A stretch of DNA of 64,000 nt from Streptomyces sp. NBC_01754. Its GTDB lineage: Bacteria > Actinomycetota > Actinomycetes > Streptomycetales > Streptomycetaceae. Where the stretch lies: NCBI RefSeq assembly GCF_035918015.1, contig NZ_CP109132.1:124001-188000 (forward strand). Reading direction: 5' to 3'. The position numbers and the translations under genes are program-made. Shown here in pieces: positions 1 through 19,300 of this stretch. Under the pieces are notes generated by a model. The model was not told the DNA's origin. It saw nothing but the letters and a program-made list of their open reading frames with translations, and did no database searches. How positions within the stretch are numbered: the stretch's first letter is position 1; the number at the start of each line of letters is the position of its first letter.

Positions 1-9454
<9,454 letters not shown>

Positions 9455-9600
9455 CTGAAGGGAACCTCTTTCCGCGGGCGACGCAAGTGGCCAGCTTTCG
9501 CTTGCCAAAGGCCTCATTTACAAGACCCCGAGCCGGGGAAAGGCTAGTCACGACCGGGGGCCGGAACCAACCCCTGACGAGCCGATGAGTGTCCTGACGA

Positions 9601-9629
9601 ACTCTAGGGGGCCATATAGGGGTTGACAT
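9601..9629 (-). promoter_or_regulatory. Candidate promoter for the PKS gene at 1-9454
   Basis: On the minus strand, ATGTCA (9629-9624) and TAGAGT (9606-9601) are separated by 17 bases. TAGAGT fits the actinobacterial principal-sigma -10 pattern, while the -35 box matches TTGACA at 4 of 6 positions. Transcription would begin near 9594 and leave an untranslated leader of about 140 bases before the ATG at 9454. This is a sequence match only. Confidence 0.4.
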
Positions 9630-9650
9630 GAGCCGTCACCCACATAACGC
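9623..9650 (+). promoter_or_regulatory. Candidate promoter for the P450 gene
   Basis: A perfect TTGACA at 9623-9628 is followed after 16 bases by TAACGC at 9645-9650. Transcription would start near 9657, about 29 bases before the GTG at 9686. The -10 box is poor, so the call rests mainly on the perfect -35 hexamer and its position in the only divergent gap of the window. Confidence 0.4.
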
Positions 9651-9685
9651 TTGGTGCTGCTTTCAATCGGATTGGCTGGGCGATA

Positions 9686-10900
9686 GTGGAAAATTCCCGA
9701 ATTCTTTTCGACCTGACCGATCCGGCCCTGATGAATGATCGGTACAAATATTATTGCCGGTTGCGCGAAACCGAGCCGGTCCATCATTCCCCGCTGGGTT
9801 TCTGGACGCTCGCCCGCTACGCCGACGTCGAGGCGTTCCTGCGTGCGCCGCAGACCTCCTCGGCCGCCCCCGAGGACCCCATGTACATGGCCCTGCGGGG
9901 CGGCCGTGAGGCCCCTGCCATGCGCAGTATGCGGCGGTGGATGTCGGTGAAGGGCGGTGAGGAGCACCGGCGGCTGCGCCGTCTGGTGGCACGGGCGCTC
10001 ACGCCGAACGCCGTCGAGCGGCTCCGGCCGGAGATCCACCGGATCGTCACCAGCCTGATCGACGAGATGGGCGAGGGCGAGATCGACCTGATCAGCCAGT
10101 TCGCCACGCCCGTGCCGATCGCCGTCATCTGCGGGCTGCTCGGCATCCCGGTCGAGGACGCCTGGCGCTGCCTGGAGTGGACGAACGCCATCGCGAACGT
10201 CATCGACCCGCTCATCACCCCCCAGATGCGTATCGCGATGAACAAGGCCGAGCCGCAGTTCAGCGCGTACATCCGGGAGCAGATGGAGCTGCGGCGCAGC
10301 CGTCCGGGCGACGACGTGCTCACCATGCTGATGCAGAAGGACGCCAACGGCGACGGGCTGAGCGACGAGGACGTCATCGCCCAGGTGCTGCTGCTGTTCA
10401 ACGCCGGCCACGAGACCACGCTCAACGTCATCGGGAACGCCGTCCACGCGCTGCTCACACACCCCGGCCAGTTGCGGATCCTGCGCGAGCACCCCGAGCT
10501 CATCGAGCCCTCGTTCGAGGAGCTCGTCCGGTTCAACGCCCCGGTGCAGATCATCTCCCGGCAGCTGACCGGCGATCTCGTCGTCGACGGCACCGTCATC
10601 CCGGCCGGCTCCGCGGTGCTGGGCATCGCCGGGTCCGCGCACCGCGACCCGGCCAGGTTCGAGGACCCGGACCGGCTGGACGTGCGCCGCACCGGGGTGA
10701 GGTCGCTCGCCTTCGGTTCCGGCCCGCACGCCTGCGTCGCCGCCATGCTGGGCAAGGCGGAGGTCTCCATCGCTCTCACCGAGCTGCTGCGGCGGTACGA
10801 GACGATCGAGTTCGCCACGGACGACCTGCAGTGGCACACGCGTTTCAGCTTCGTCCTCGGGCTCACGAAACTCCCGCTGCGGGTCACGTTCCGCCGATAG
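9686..10900 (+). CDS. Cytochrome P450 monooxygenase
   Basis: A soluble bacterial P450 of 404 residues, the usual length for actinomycete class I enzymes, which take electrons from a separate ferredoxin and reductase. Visible motifs: HRRLR in the C-helix (His94), the oxygen-activating I-helix AGHETT (240-245), the ExxR motif Glu279-Arg282, and the heme loop FGSGPHACVA with cysteine ligand Cys350. The loop ends in Ala where the consensus has Gly; this replacement is tolerated in some family members. The start is GTG at 9686 with only a weak GGCTGGG-like ribosome site. The first 30 codons are unusually AT-rich for this locus. It lies between PKS genes, divergent from one and convergent with the thioesterase-bearing one, so it most likely hydroxylates or epoxidises the polyketide after release. 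The substrate and position cannot be read from sequence. No ferredoxin gene is in the window. Confidence 0.95.
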   Translation: MENSRILFDLTDPALMNDRYKYYCRLRETEPVHHSPLGFWTLARYADVEAFLRAPQTSSAAPEDPMYMALRGGREAPAMRSMRRWMSVKGGEEHRRLRRLVARALTPNAVERLRPEIHRIVTSLIDEMGEGEIDLISQFATPVPIAVICGLLGIPVEDAWRCLEWTNAIANVIDPLITPQMRIAMNKAEPQFSAYIREQMELRRSRPGDDVLTMLMQKDANGDGLSDEDVIAQVLLLFNAGHETTLNVIGNAVHALLTHPGQLRILREHPELIEPSFEELVRFNAPVQIISRQLTGDLVVDGTVIPAGSAVLGIAGSAHRDPARFEDPDRLDVRRTGVRSLAFGSGPHACVAAMLGKAEVSIALTELLRRYETIEFATDDLQWHTRFSFVLGLTKLPLRVTFRR

Positions 10901-10927
10901 CCCGCTGCCGGCAGTCCGGCAGCCGGC

Positions 10928-10961
10928 AGCACGAGCCGATGGTCGGCCATCGGCTCGTGCT
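10928..10961. terminator. Hairpin terminator between convergent genes
   Basis: A perfect 15-bp inverted repeat (10928-10942 and 10947-10961) with a TCGG tetraloop sits 28 bases after the P450 stop. It lies about 110 bases past the stop of the PKS gene that ends at 11070 on the other strand. There is no long T run, which is common for actinomycete terminators. Being symmetrical, it could end transcription from both sides. Confidence 0.75.
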
Positions 10962-10992
10962 TCGCTTCGTGCGGCTCCCCGCTGTCGTCTTC

Positions 10993-11040
10993 GCCACCGT
11001 CGGCCGCCGCCACCGTCGGCCGGCGCCACCGTCGTTCGGC
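10993..11040. repeat. Three tandem 16-bp direct repeats
   Basis: The unit GCCACCGTCGGCCGCC (10993-11008) recurs at 11009-11024 with two changes near its end, and at 11025-11040 with changes in its second half. The array fills much of the 169-base gap between the P450 stop and the PKS stop. Its role is unknown; it may be slippage in non-coding DNA. Confidence 0.8.
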
Positions 11041-11069
11041 GACGGGCCGGAGCCCGCCGCCGGCCGAAC

Positions 11070-14000
11070 TCACCCGAGCTCCTCCAACCACCGGCCGACC
11101 GCCATCGCGGTCGTCTCGCCGTGCTCGCGCATGATCGTGAGGTGGTTGCCGGGCACATCGACAGCCGTGTGCGGCAGGCTCCACGAAGCCCGCCAGTCCT
11201 CGTCGCGGTGCCACTCCCCGACCGGCTCCGACGCCCGGACCACGAGCGTCGGGGCCTGGATCTCACGGGCGTGGAAAGCCGTGAACATCAGGCCGTACCA
11301 CGCCTGTGCGGTGAGGCGGATGTCGTTCATGGGCACGGACAGGTCCTCACGCTCGAACATGCCCTCGTTGAACTCGTGCATCCAGTCCTCGTGCACCGGC
11401 CGGTCCAGTGGGTACGAGTCGACGAGGACGACACCCGCCGGCACAACGCCCATCTGTTCCAGCCGGTAGGCGAGCGCATGGGCGAACAGGCCGCCGCCGG
11501 AGTGCCCGACGACCACGAACGGGTCGTCGCCGACGGTCTCCAGCAGAGTCCTGGCCTGCCAGGACAGCGCCGCGTCGGGACCGGCCGGCAGCTGCTCGCC
11601 GTCGCGGTAGCCGGGCACCGGCAGCGCGATGACGTCGCGCTGCCCGCGGAACGGCGCGGCGAACCGGGCGAACTCATGGGCTCCGGCCACGGCGGAGATA
11701 CCGCACTGGCCGACGATCCGGACCCGCGCGTCGCCGCGGGCGAGGAAGACAGGCTTGGGCGGCGCCTGGAGCTCGTCGGGCTCCTCGAACTTCGGGCGGT
11801 AGCCCGCCGCCTCCACCAGGAACTCCGTGAACTTTTCCAGCTTGCCCTCGCGCCCGGCCTCCCACAGCAGCGACCGCAGGATCCCGCCGCCGCGCGGCTC
11901 GGCGTCGGCGCCGGCCTCACCCACGGCATCGTCGGCGTCCGGACCGAGCAGTGTCCGCAGCACGTGCCCGGCCAGAGCGGCCGGTGTCGTGTACTCGAAC
12001 ACGATCGCGCTGCTCAGCGGCACGCCGCCGGCGACCTGCAGAGCGTCGCGCAGCTCGATCCCCGTCAGGGAGTTCATGCCCAGATCGAGGAACTCCCGGT
12101 CCGGCTCGACCGCCTCCACATCGGGGTAGGCGAGCACGGCGGCCGTGTGTGCCCGGACCAGATGCAGGGCCGCACGGTGCCGGTCGGCGCGCGACAGCCG
12201 CACCAGCTGCTCACGGAAGTCGTCGGGACCGTCGCCGCCGGCCGTCGCGCCGATGCCGCGCAAGCGGCGCACCTCGGGCAGGTCGGCCAGCAGGTGCCGG
12301 GCCCGGTCCGCCGTGTAAGCGGCGGCGAACCGGGGCCAGTTGACGTCGGCTACGGTGACACCGGCGTCGGGCCGGGCCGGCAGCCGCCCGAGGACACCGG
12401 TCGCGGCTTCCGTCGGCATCGCCTGTAGTCCGCTCTGCCGCAGCCGCTCCGGATCTTCCGGATCGCCGGTGGCGGAGTCCTTCCACGGCCCCCAGGACAC
12501 CGAGACCGCTGCCGCTCCACCCGCGTTCCGGTACGCGGCCAGGGCGTCGAGGTAGGCGCCGACGGCCGACCGTGCCGCCTGCCGGGCGTCACCCCAGATC
12601 CCGTCGGCCGAGGCCAGCAGCACGAACGCGGACAGGTCGAGATCGGTGGTGAGCTCGTGCAGGTGCCGGGCTCCGGCCACGACGCGGGCGATCACGTCGA
12701 TCCCGGCGGACGTCAGTTCCGACGGTTCGGTGTCCGCGGTGATCTCGGGCGAGTACATGACCGCGGCCAGCGGATTCTCGTGGGGGATCTCCGCGAGTAC
12801 CTTCGCCAGGGCGGTGCGGTCCGCCGGGTCGCAGGCCACGACCGCGACCTGCGCCCCGCACCCGGTCAGGTCGGCGACCAGCTCGGTCGCACCGGGTGCC
12901 GCGGAACCGTCCCGGCCGGTCAGCAGCAGGTGCCGGACCCCCTGGTCGGCGAGCCAGCGGGCCGCTCCGGCCCCGATCGCGCCGGTGCCGCCGGCCACCA
13001 GCACGGTGCCGGACTCGGGCCAGCGGACCGGCTCGCCGCCGGTCACGGGGTTCGGCACGTCCGGCACCAGCCTGGGCACCCTCACCTGCCCGTCACGGAT
13101 CGCCAGCTGGTCCGGTCCGGACAGCAGCGCGGCGGCGAACTGCTTCCAGTCGCGGGCGGCCGGCTCCTCGGGCAGGTCGATCAGCCCGCCCCAGCGGGTC
13201 GATCCGTCGCGGTCGATCGCGCGGCCGAGGCCCCAGACGAGTGCCTGCGTGGGATTGCGGACCGGGTCCGACGCGCCGGTTGACATCGCCCCCGAGGTGA
13301 CGCACCACAGCCGGGCGTCGATACCGGCGTCGCGGAGCGCGTGGGTCAGCTCCAGAGTCTCCTCGACTCCCGTCTTCCCGCCGTGCGCGTCGAGCGCCGT
13401 CAGCGACACCACCCCGGCGAACGGGTCGGTTCCGACGAGCGCGTGCTTGAGCTGTTCCACCAGTTCCTGCCGCGTCCTGCGGGACCCACCGACCGGCAGG
13501 CTCACCACGGTGGCACCGGCATCGGTCAGGGCGGCGACCAACTCGGTCCGCGGATCGTCGGCCGACGTGACGAGCAGCCAGGTACCGGGGAAGCCCGCGA
13601 CGGCGGGCAGGCCGGTGACCGGCTTCCACGTGACCCGGTAGCGCCAGGAGTCGAGGAGCGAACGCTGCTGGTGACGCTGCCGCCACGCGGACAACGCGGG
13701 GAGCGCCGACTCGAGCCCGGCCAGTTCCTGGAGGTCTCCGCGTTCCACGGCATCCCAGAACTCGACGTCCTGCACATCGCCGGCGGCCGTCTTCATCGAC
13801 AGCTCCGGCCAGTACCGCTCACGCTGGAAGGCGTAGGCCGGCAGCGGGATCGTACGGCCGCCCCAGCCGGCGAACACCTTCGCCCAGTCGAGGTCGGCTC
13901 CGGACGTCCACAGGCGGCTGATCGCCGTCAGTGCGGTGTCGGTCTCGTCGCGGTCCCTACGGAGGATCGGCGCGAACACGGCGTCGCCGGCCGTGTCCTG

Positions 14001-16325
14001 GGCCATGCCGGACAGGACACCGTCCGGGCCCAGTTCCAGATAGGTCGTCATGCCCAGTTCGGCCGTGGCCGTGATGCCGTCGGCGAAGCGGACCGTCTGA
14101 CGGACCTGGCGCAGCCAGTAGTCGGGCTGCTGCATGAGTCCTGGTTCGGCGACCGCGCCGGTCAGGTTCGACATGACGGGGATGTGTGCGGGGTTGTACG
14201 TCAGCCCGGCCAGGACGGTCGCGAACTCGTCCAGCATCGGTTCCATCAGGGCCGAGTGGAAGGCGTGGGACACGGTCAGGACGTTGAACCGCCGTCCCTG
14301 CTCCGCGCACTGGGCCGCATACCGCTCGATCGCGTCGAGGTCACCGGAGAGCACCACGGACTGCGGGCCGTTGACGGCCGCGAGGTCCAGGCCGGAGTCG
14401 GCGACGTCCGCTTCGGTGGCCTGGACGGCGAGCATTCCGCCGCCGGACGGGAGCGCCTGCATCAGGCGGCCGCGTTCGGCGACCAGGGTGCAGGCGTCGT
14501 CCAGGGACAGGATCCCGGACACATGGGCGGCGACGATCTCGCCGAGCGAGTGGCCCAGGAGCACGTCCGGGACCACGCCCCAGGACTCGACGAGGCGGTA
14601 CAGGGCGACTTCGAGGGCGAACAGACCCGCCTGCGCCCACATCGTCCGATCGAGGTCGACACCGTCGGTCAGGACCTCGCGCAGCGGACGCTCCAGCCGC
14701 ACGTCGAGCCGGGCACACACCGCGTCGAACGCCTCGGCGAACACCGGGAACGCCTCGTACAGCCCCAGGCCCATGCCGGGACGCTGAGAGCCCTGACCCG
14801 TGAACAGGAACGCGGTCCGGCCCTCGGCGACGGTCCCGGAGGCGAGCGTGCCGTCACCTGTGACGACCGCTCGGTGCTCCAGCGCGGCCCGGGTCGTGGC
14901 CAGCGACCAGCCGACGTCCACCGGATCCAGTTCCGGACGCTCGGTTACGAACGACCGCAGCCGCTCCACCTGCGCCCGCAAGGCAGTCTCGGACTTCGCG
15001 GACACCGGCCACGGCACCAACCCCGGTGTGTGAGTCTGCACAGGCTCACGCACTGGCTGGGGCTCAGGAGCCTGTTCCAGGATGACGTGGGCGTTGGTGC
15101 CGCTGATACCGAACGAGGACACCGCCGCCCTGCGCGGACGGTCCGCCTCAGGCCATTCCCGGGTCTCGGTCAGCAGCTCGACCGCGCCCTCGGACCAGTC
15201 CACCTGCGGCGACGGTTCGTCCACATGCAGGGTTGCGGGCAGCACACTGTGCCGCATCGCCATGACCATCTTGATCACGCCGGCCACACCGGCGGCTGCC
15301 TGCGTGTGCCCGATGTTCGACTTGACCGAGCCCAGCCACAGCGGCTCGGCATCGTCGCGGTCCTGGCCGTAGGTCGCCAGCAATGCCTGCGCCTCGATCG
15401 GGTCACCGAGCCGCGTACCGGTGCCGTGTGCCTCAACCACATCGACGTCCGCGGTCGACAACTGGGCGTTGGCGAGTGCCTGGCGGATGACGCGCTGCTG
15501 GGAGGGGCCGTTCGGCGCCGTCAGGCCGTTGGACGCACCGTCCTGGTTGACCGCACTTCCGCGGACCACGCCCAGGATGTGGTGCCCGTTGCGCTGTGCG
15601 TCCGAGAGCCGTTCGACCAGCAGCAGGCCGACGCCTTCGGCCCAGCCGGTGCCGTCGGCGGCCGCGGCGAACGACTTGCAACGCCCATCGGTCGCGAGGC
15701 CGTCCTGCCGGTCGAACTCGGCGAACACACTCGCCGAGGCCATCACCGTCACACCACCGGCCAGCGCCAGGCTGCACTCACCCGACCGCAGCGCCTGCGC
15801 CGCCAGATGCAGAGCGACCAGGGAGGAGGAACACGCCGTGTCGACGGTGACGGCGGGGCCTTCGAGCCCGAAGGCGTAGGAGACACGCCCGGAGATCACA
15901 CTGTTCGCCGTGCCGGTCAGCAGGTGACCGTCTGCAGCCTCGGACAAGTGCATGCCCACGCCGTAACCCGACGAGGACGCGCCGGCGAACACCCCGACAC
16001 TGCGGCCCTTCAACGACCGCGGGTCCACCCCGGCCGACTCGAACGTCTCCCACGCCGCCTCCAGCAACAGTCGCTGCTGCGGGTCCATGGCGATGGCTTC
16101 GCGCGGCGAGATACCGAACAGGTCGGCGTCGAACTCGGCCGCGTCGTAGACGAACCCGCCGACCGGCGTGTAGTCGCCCAGACCGTCGAGCGCCCAACCT
16201 CGGTCGGCCGGGAAGGCCGACATACCGTCAACCGTGTCGGCGACCAGATCCCACAACTGCTCCGGGGACGTCACCCCGCCGGGATACCGGCAAGCCATGC
16301 CCACGATCGCGATGGGCTCGTCCGA
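11070..16325 (-). other. PKS final module: KS-AT(malonyl)-KR(inactive)-ACP-TE
   Basis: KS about 16323-15075, AT 14810-13950, KR-like 13020-12430, ACP 12180-11950, TE 11780-11070. The AT is malonyl type. The KR keeps a near-normal Rossmann motif (GGTGAIG), but the catalytic Tyr is Arg5642, the Asn is Gly5646, and the usual Lys segment reads VVAGARH, so it cannot reduce. The beta-keto group at C3 should survive. The ACP reads GMNSL with its serine present. The thioesterase has a GHSGG serine and NHLTIM histidine. Confidence 0.93.
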
Positions 16326-19300
16326 GACCGTGCTCGTAGTGTGCGCCGGGAGTGCGGTGTCCTGCGGTGCGTCTCCGGTGAGTTGGGCCAGGAGGTAATC
16401 GCTCAGGACCAGCGGGCTCGGGTAGTCGAAGACCAGTGTTGCCGGCAGGGGCGACCCGGTGTGCGTGGTCAGGAGGTTGCGCAGCTCGACCGCCATCAGC
16501 GAGTCGAAGCCGAGGTCTCGGAAGGCCCGGCCGGGTTCGATGGCCTCGGCGCCTCCATGTCCCAGTACCTGCGCGGCCTGTGCACGCACCAGGTCCAGCA
16601 CCATCTGGCGCCGCTCCGTGGCCGTGACGCCCATGAGCTGCTGACGCAGTTCTGGCTCGGTACCGCTGCTCGGCGTGGTATCGAGTGCGCCTGCTGCCTC
16701 CGGAAGACCCGACAGCAGAGCACTGGGGCGTACCGAGGTGAACGCCGGGGCGAACACCGACCAGTCCACATCGGCGACCGTCACACACGGTTCGTTGCCG
16801 TCCACCGCTGCGGCCAGAGCTTGAATCGCCAGGGTGGGGTCCATCGATGACAGCCCGCGTCGGCGCAGGGCCTGCTCCGCCTCGCCCTGGACCGCCATAC
16901 CGGCCTCGGCCCAGGGACCCCAGGCCACGGATGTGCCCGGAAGTCCGCGGTCGTGGCGGTGCTGGATCCATGCGTCCAGGAACGCGTTGCCGGCCGCGTA
17001 CGCGCTCTGACTGCCGCTGCCCCAGGTCGCGGCGATCGAGGAGAACACCACGAACAGGTCGAGCGACAGATCCTGCGTCAACTCATCCAGATACACGGTC
17101 CCGTCAACCTTGGGGGCCAGAACGCGGGCCATCGCCTCCGCGGTGGTCTGCTCCATGCCTTCGAGATCGCCGATCCCGGCCGTGTGCACAATGCCGGCCA
17201 GCGGCCACTGCTCCGGAACACCGGCGATCACCTCGGCCAGCGCATCCCGGTCGGTGACATCACAGGCGGTCACCGTCACTTGAGCGCCAAGCTCAGTCAG
17301 CTCCTTCACCAGACCGTCCGGAGCGACACCGCCACGACTGGTCAGCACCAGATGCGGCGCACCCCGACCCGCCAGCCACCGGGCCACCTGGGCGCCCAGG
17401 GCGCCGGTACCACCAGTGACCAGCACCGTTCCCGAGGGCTGCCGCCCGGCACCAGTCACAGCCGCAGGCACCGCATGCGCCAGGCGGCGGCCGTAGACAC
17501 CGGACCCGCGTACCGCGACCTGGTCCTCGCCGCCACCGGCGAGGACGCTCGCGAGCCGGGCTCCCGCCCGCGCGTCCAGCACCGTCGGCAGGTCGATCAG
17601 GCCGCCCCAGCGCTGTGGGATCTCCAGTGCCGCGACCCGGCCCAGACCCCACACCGCAGCCAGATCCGGACTCTCCAGCCGATCGGAGCGGCCCACCGAC
17701 ACCGCACCACGCGTGAGCACCCACAACGGCGCCGAGACCTCACCCAGCGCCTGCACCGCAGTCAGCGTGTCCGCCCACCCGGACGCGAGCAGCACCACCC
17801 CCGCCACACCGGGCAGCTGCGCAACCTCATCGACGGGCACGTTCACCACCGTCGCGCCCGCTATGGACAGTGCCGTGGATATGTCCGCGTCCTCGGGTCC
17901 GACGACCACCCAGGTGCCGGACAAGGACGCCAGGGGCAGATCGGTCAGTGGCTTCCAGGTGATCTGGTAGCGCCAGGAGTCCAGTGTCGAGCGCTCCTGG
18001 TGACGTCGCCGCCACTCGGACAACGCCGGCAACGCCGACTCCAGACCAGCCAGTTCCTCCAGATCCTCACGCTCCACCGCATCCCAGAACGCAGAATCGG
18101 CACCATCGCCACCGACCGCCTGCATCGAAAACTCCGGCCAGAACCTCTGGCGCTGGAACGCATACGTCGGCAACGGGATCGTACGACCGCCCCAGCCCGT
18201 GAACACCATCGGCCAGTCGACGCCGACACCCGACGTCCACAAGCGGCTGATCGCTGACAAAGCGGTGTCGGTCTCGTCGCGGTCCTTACGCAGGATCGAA
18301 GCGAACACGGCATCTCCGGCCATGTCCTGGGCCATGCCGGACAGAACGCCGTCCGGGCCCAACTCCAGATAGGCCGTCACACCCAGCTCGGCCGTGGCCG
18401 CGATGCCATCGGCGAAACGGACCGCCTGCCGCACTTGCCGCAGCCAGTAGTCCGGCTGCTGCATCAGCCCGGGCTCGGCCACCGCACCGGTCAGGTTCGA
18501 CACGATCGGGATGTGTGCGGGGTGGTACGTCAGCCCGGCCAGGACGGTCGCGAACTCGTCCAGCATCGGCTCCATCAGAGCCGAGTGGAACGCGTGGGAC
18601 ACCGTCAGGACGTTGAACCGCCGCCCCTGCTTCGCGCATTCGGCCGCATACCGCTCGATCGCCTCGATGTCACCGGACAGCACCACAGAGCGCGGGCCGT
18701 TGACGGCGGCGAGGTCCAGCCCGGAGTCGGCGACGTCCGTCTCGGTGGCCTGGACGGCGAGCATTCCGCCGCCGGACGGGAGTGCCTGCATCAGGCGGCC
18801 GCGTTCGGCCACCAGGGTGCACGCGTCGTCCAGGTCGAGGATTCCCGCGACGTGGGCGGCGACGATCTCACCGAGCGAGTGACCCAGGAGTACATCCGGG
18901 ACCACACCCCACGACTCGACGAGCCGGAACAGGGCGACTTCGAGGGCGAACAGGCCCGCCTGCGCCCACATCGTCCGGTCCAGACCGACCCCGTCGCTCA
19001 GGACCTCGCGCAGCGGACGCTCCAGCCGCACATCCAGCCGGACACACACCGCGTCGAACGCCTCGGCGAACACCGGGAACGCCTCGTACAGCCCCAGGCC
19101 CATGCCGGGACGCTGCGAGCCCTGGCCGGTGAACAGCACCGCCAGCCGGCCCTCGCCCGCCGTGCCGGTCGCGAGTACGTCTCCGCCGGCCAGGACCACA
19201 CGGTGTTCCAGCGCGGCCCGGCTGGTCGCCAGCGACCAGCCGACGTCCACCGCGTCCAGCTCCGGCTGCTCGGCGATGAACGACCGCAGCCGCTCCACCT

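Noticed and set aside
9526..9538. Small inverted repeat CCCCG-AGC-CGGGG in the divergent region
   Set aside because: A five-bp GC stem is expected by chance in DNA of this composition; not called as an operator.
9548..11266. Minus-strand frame of 572 codons across the P450 gene
   Set aside because: It runs antisense through the whole P450, including the heme-loop codons, and has no recognisable domain; the plus frame has all P450 motifs.
10177..11469. Plus-strand frame of 430 codons overlapping the P450 end
   Set aside because: Out of frame with the P450 for its first half and antisense to the thioesterase in its second half; no motif.
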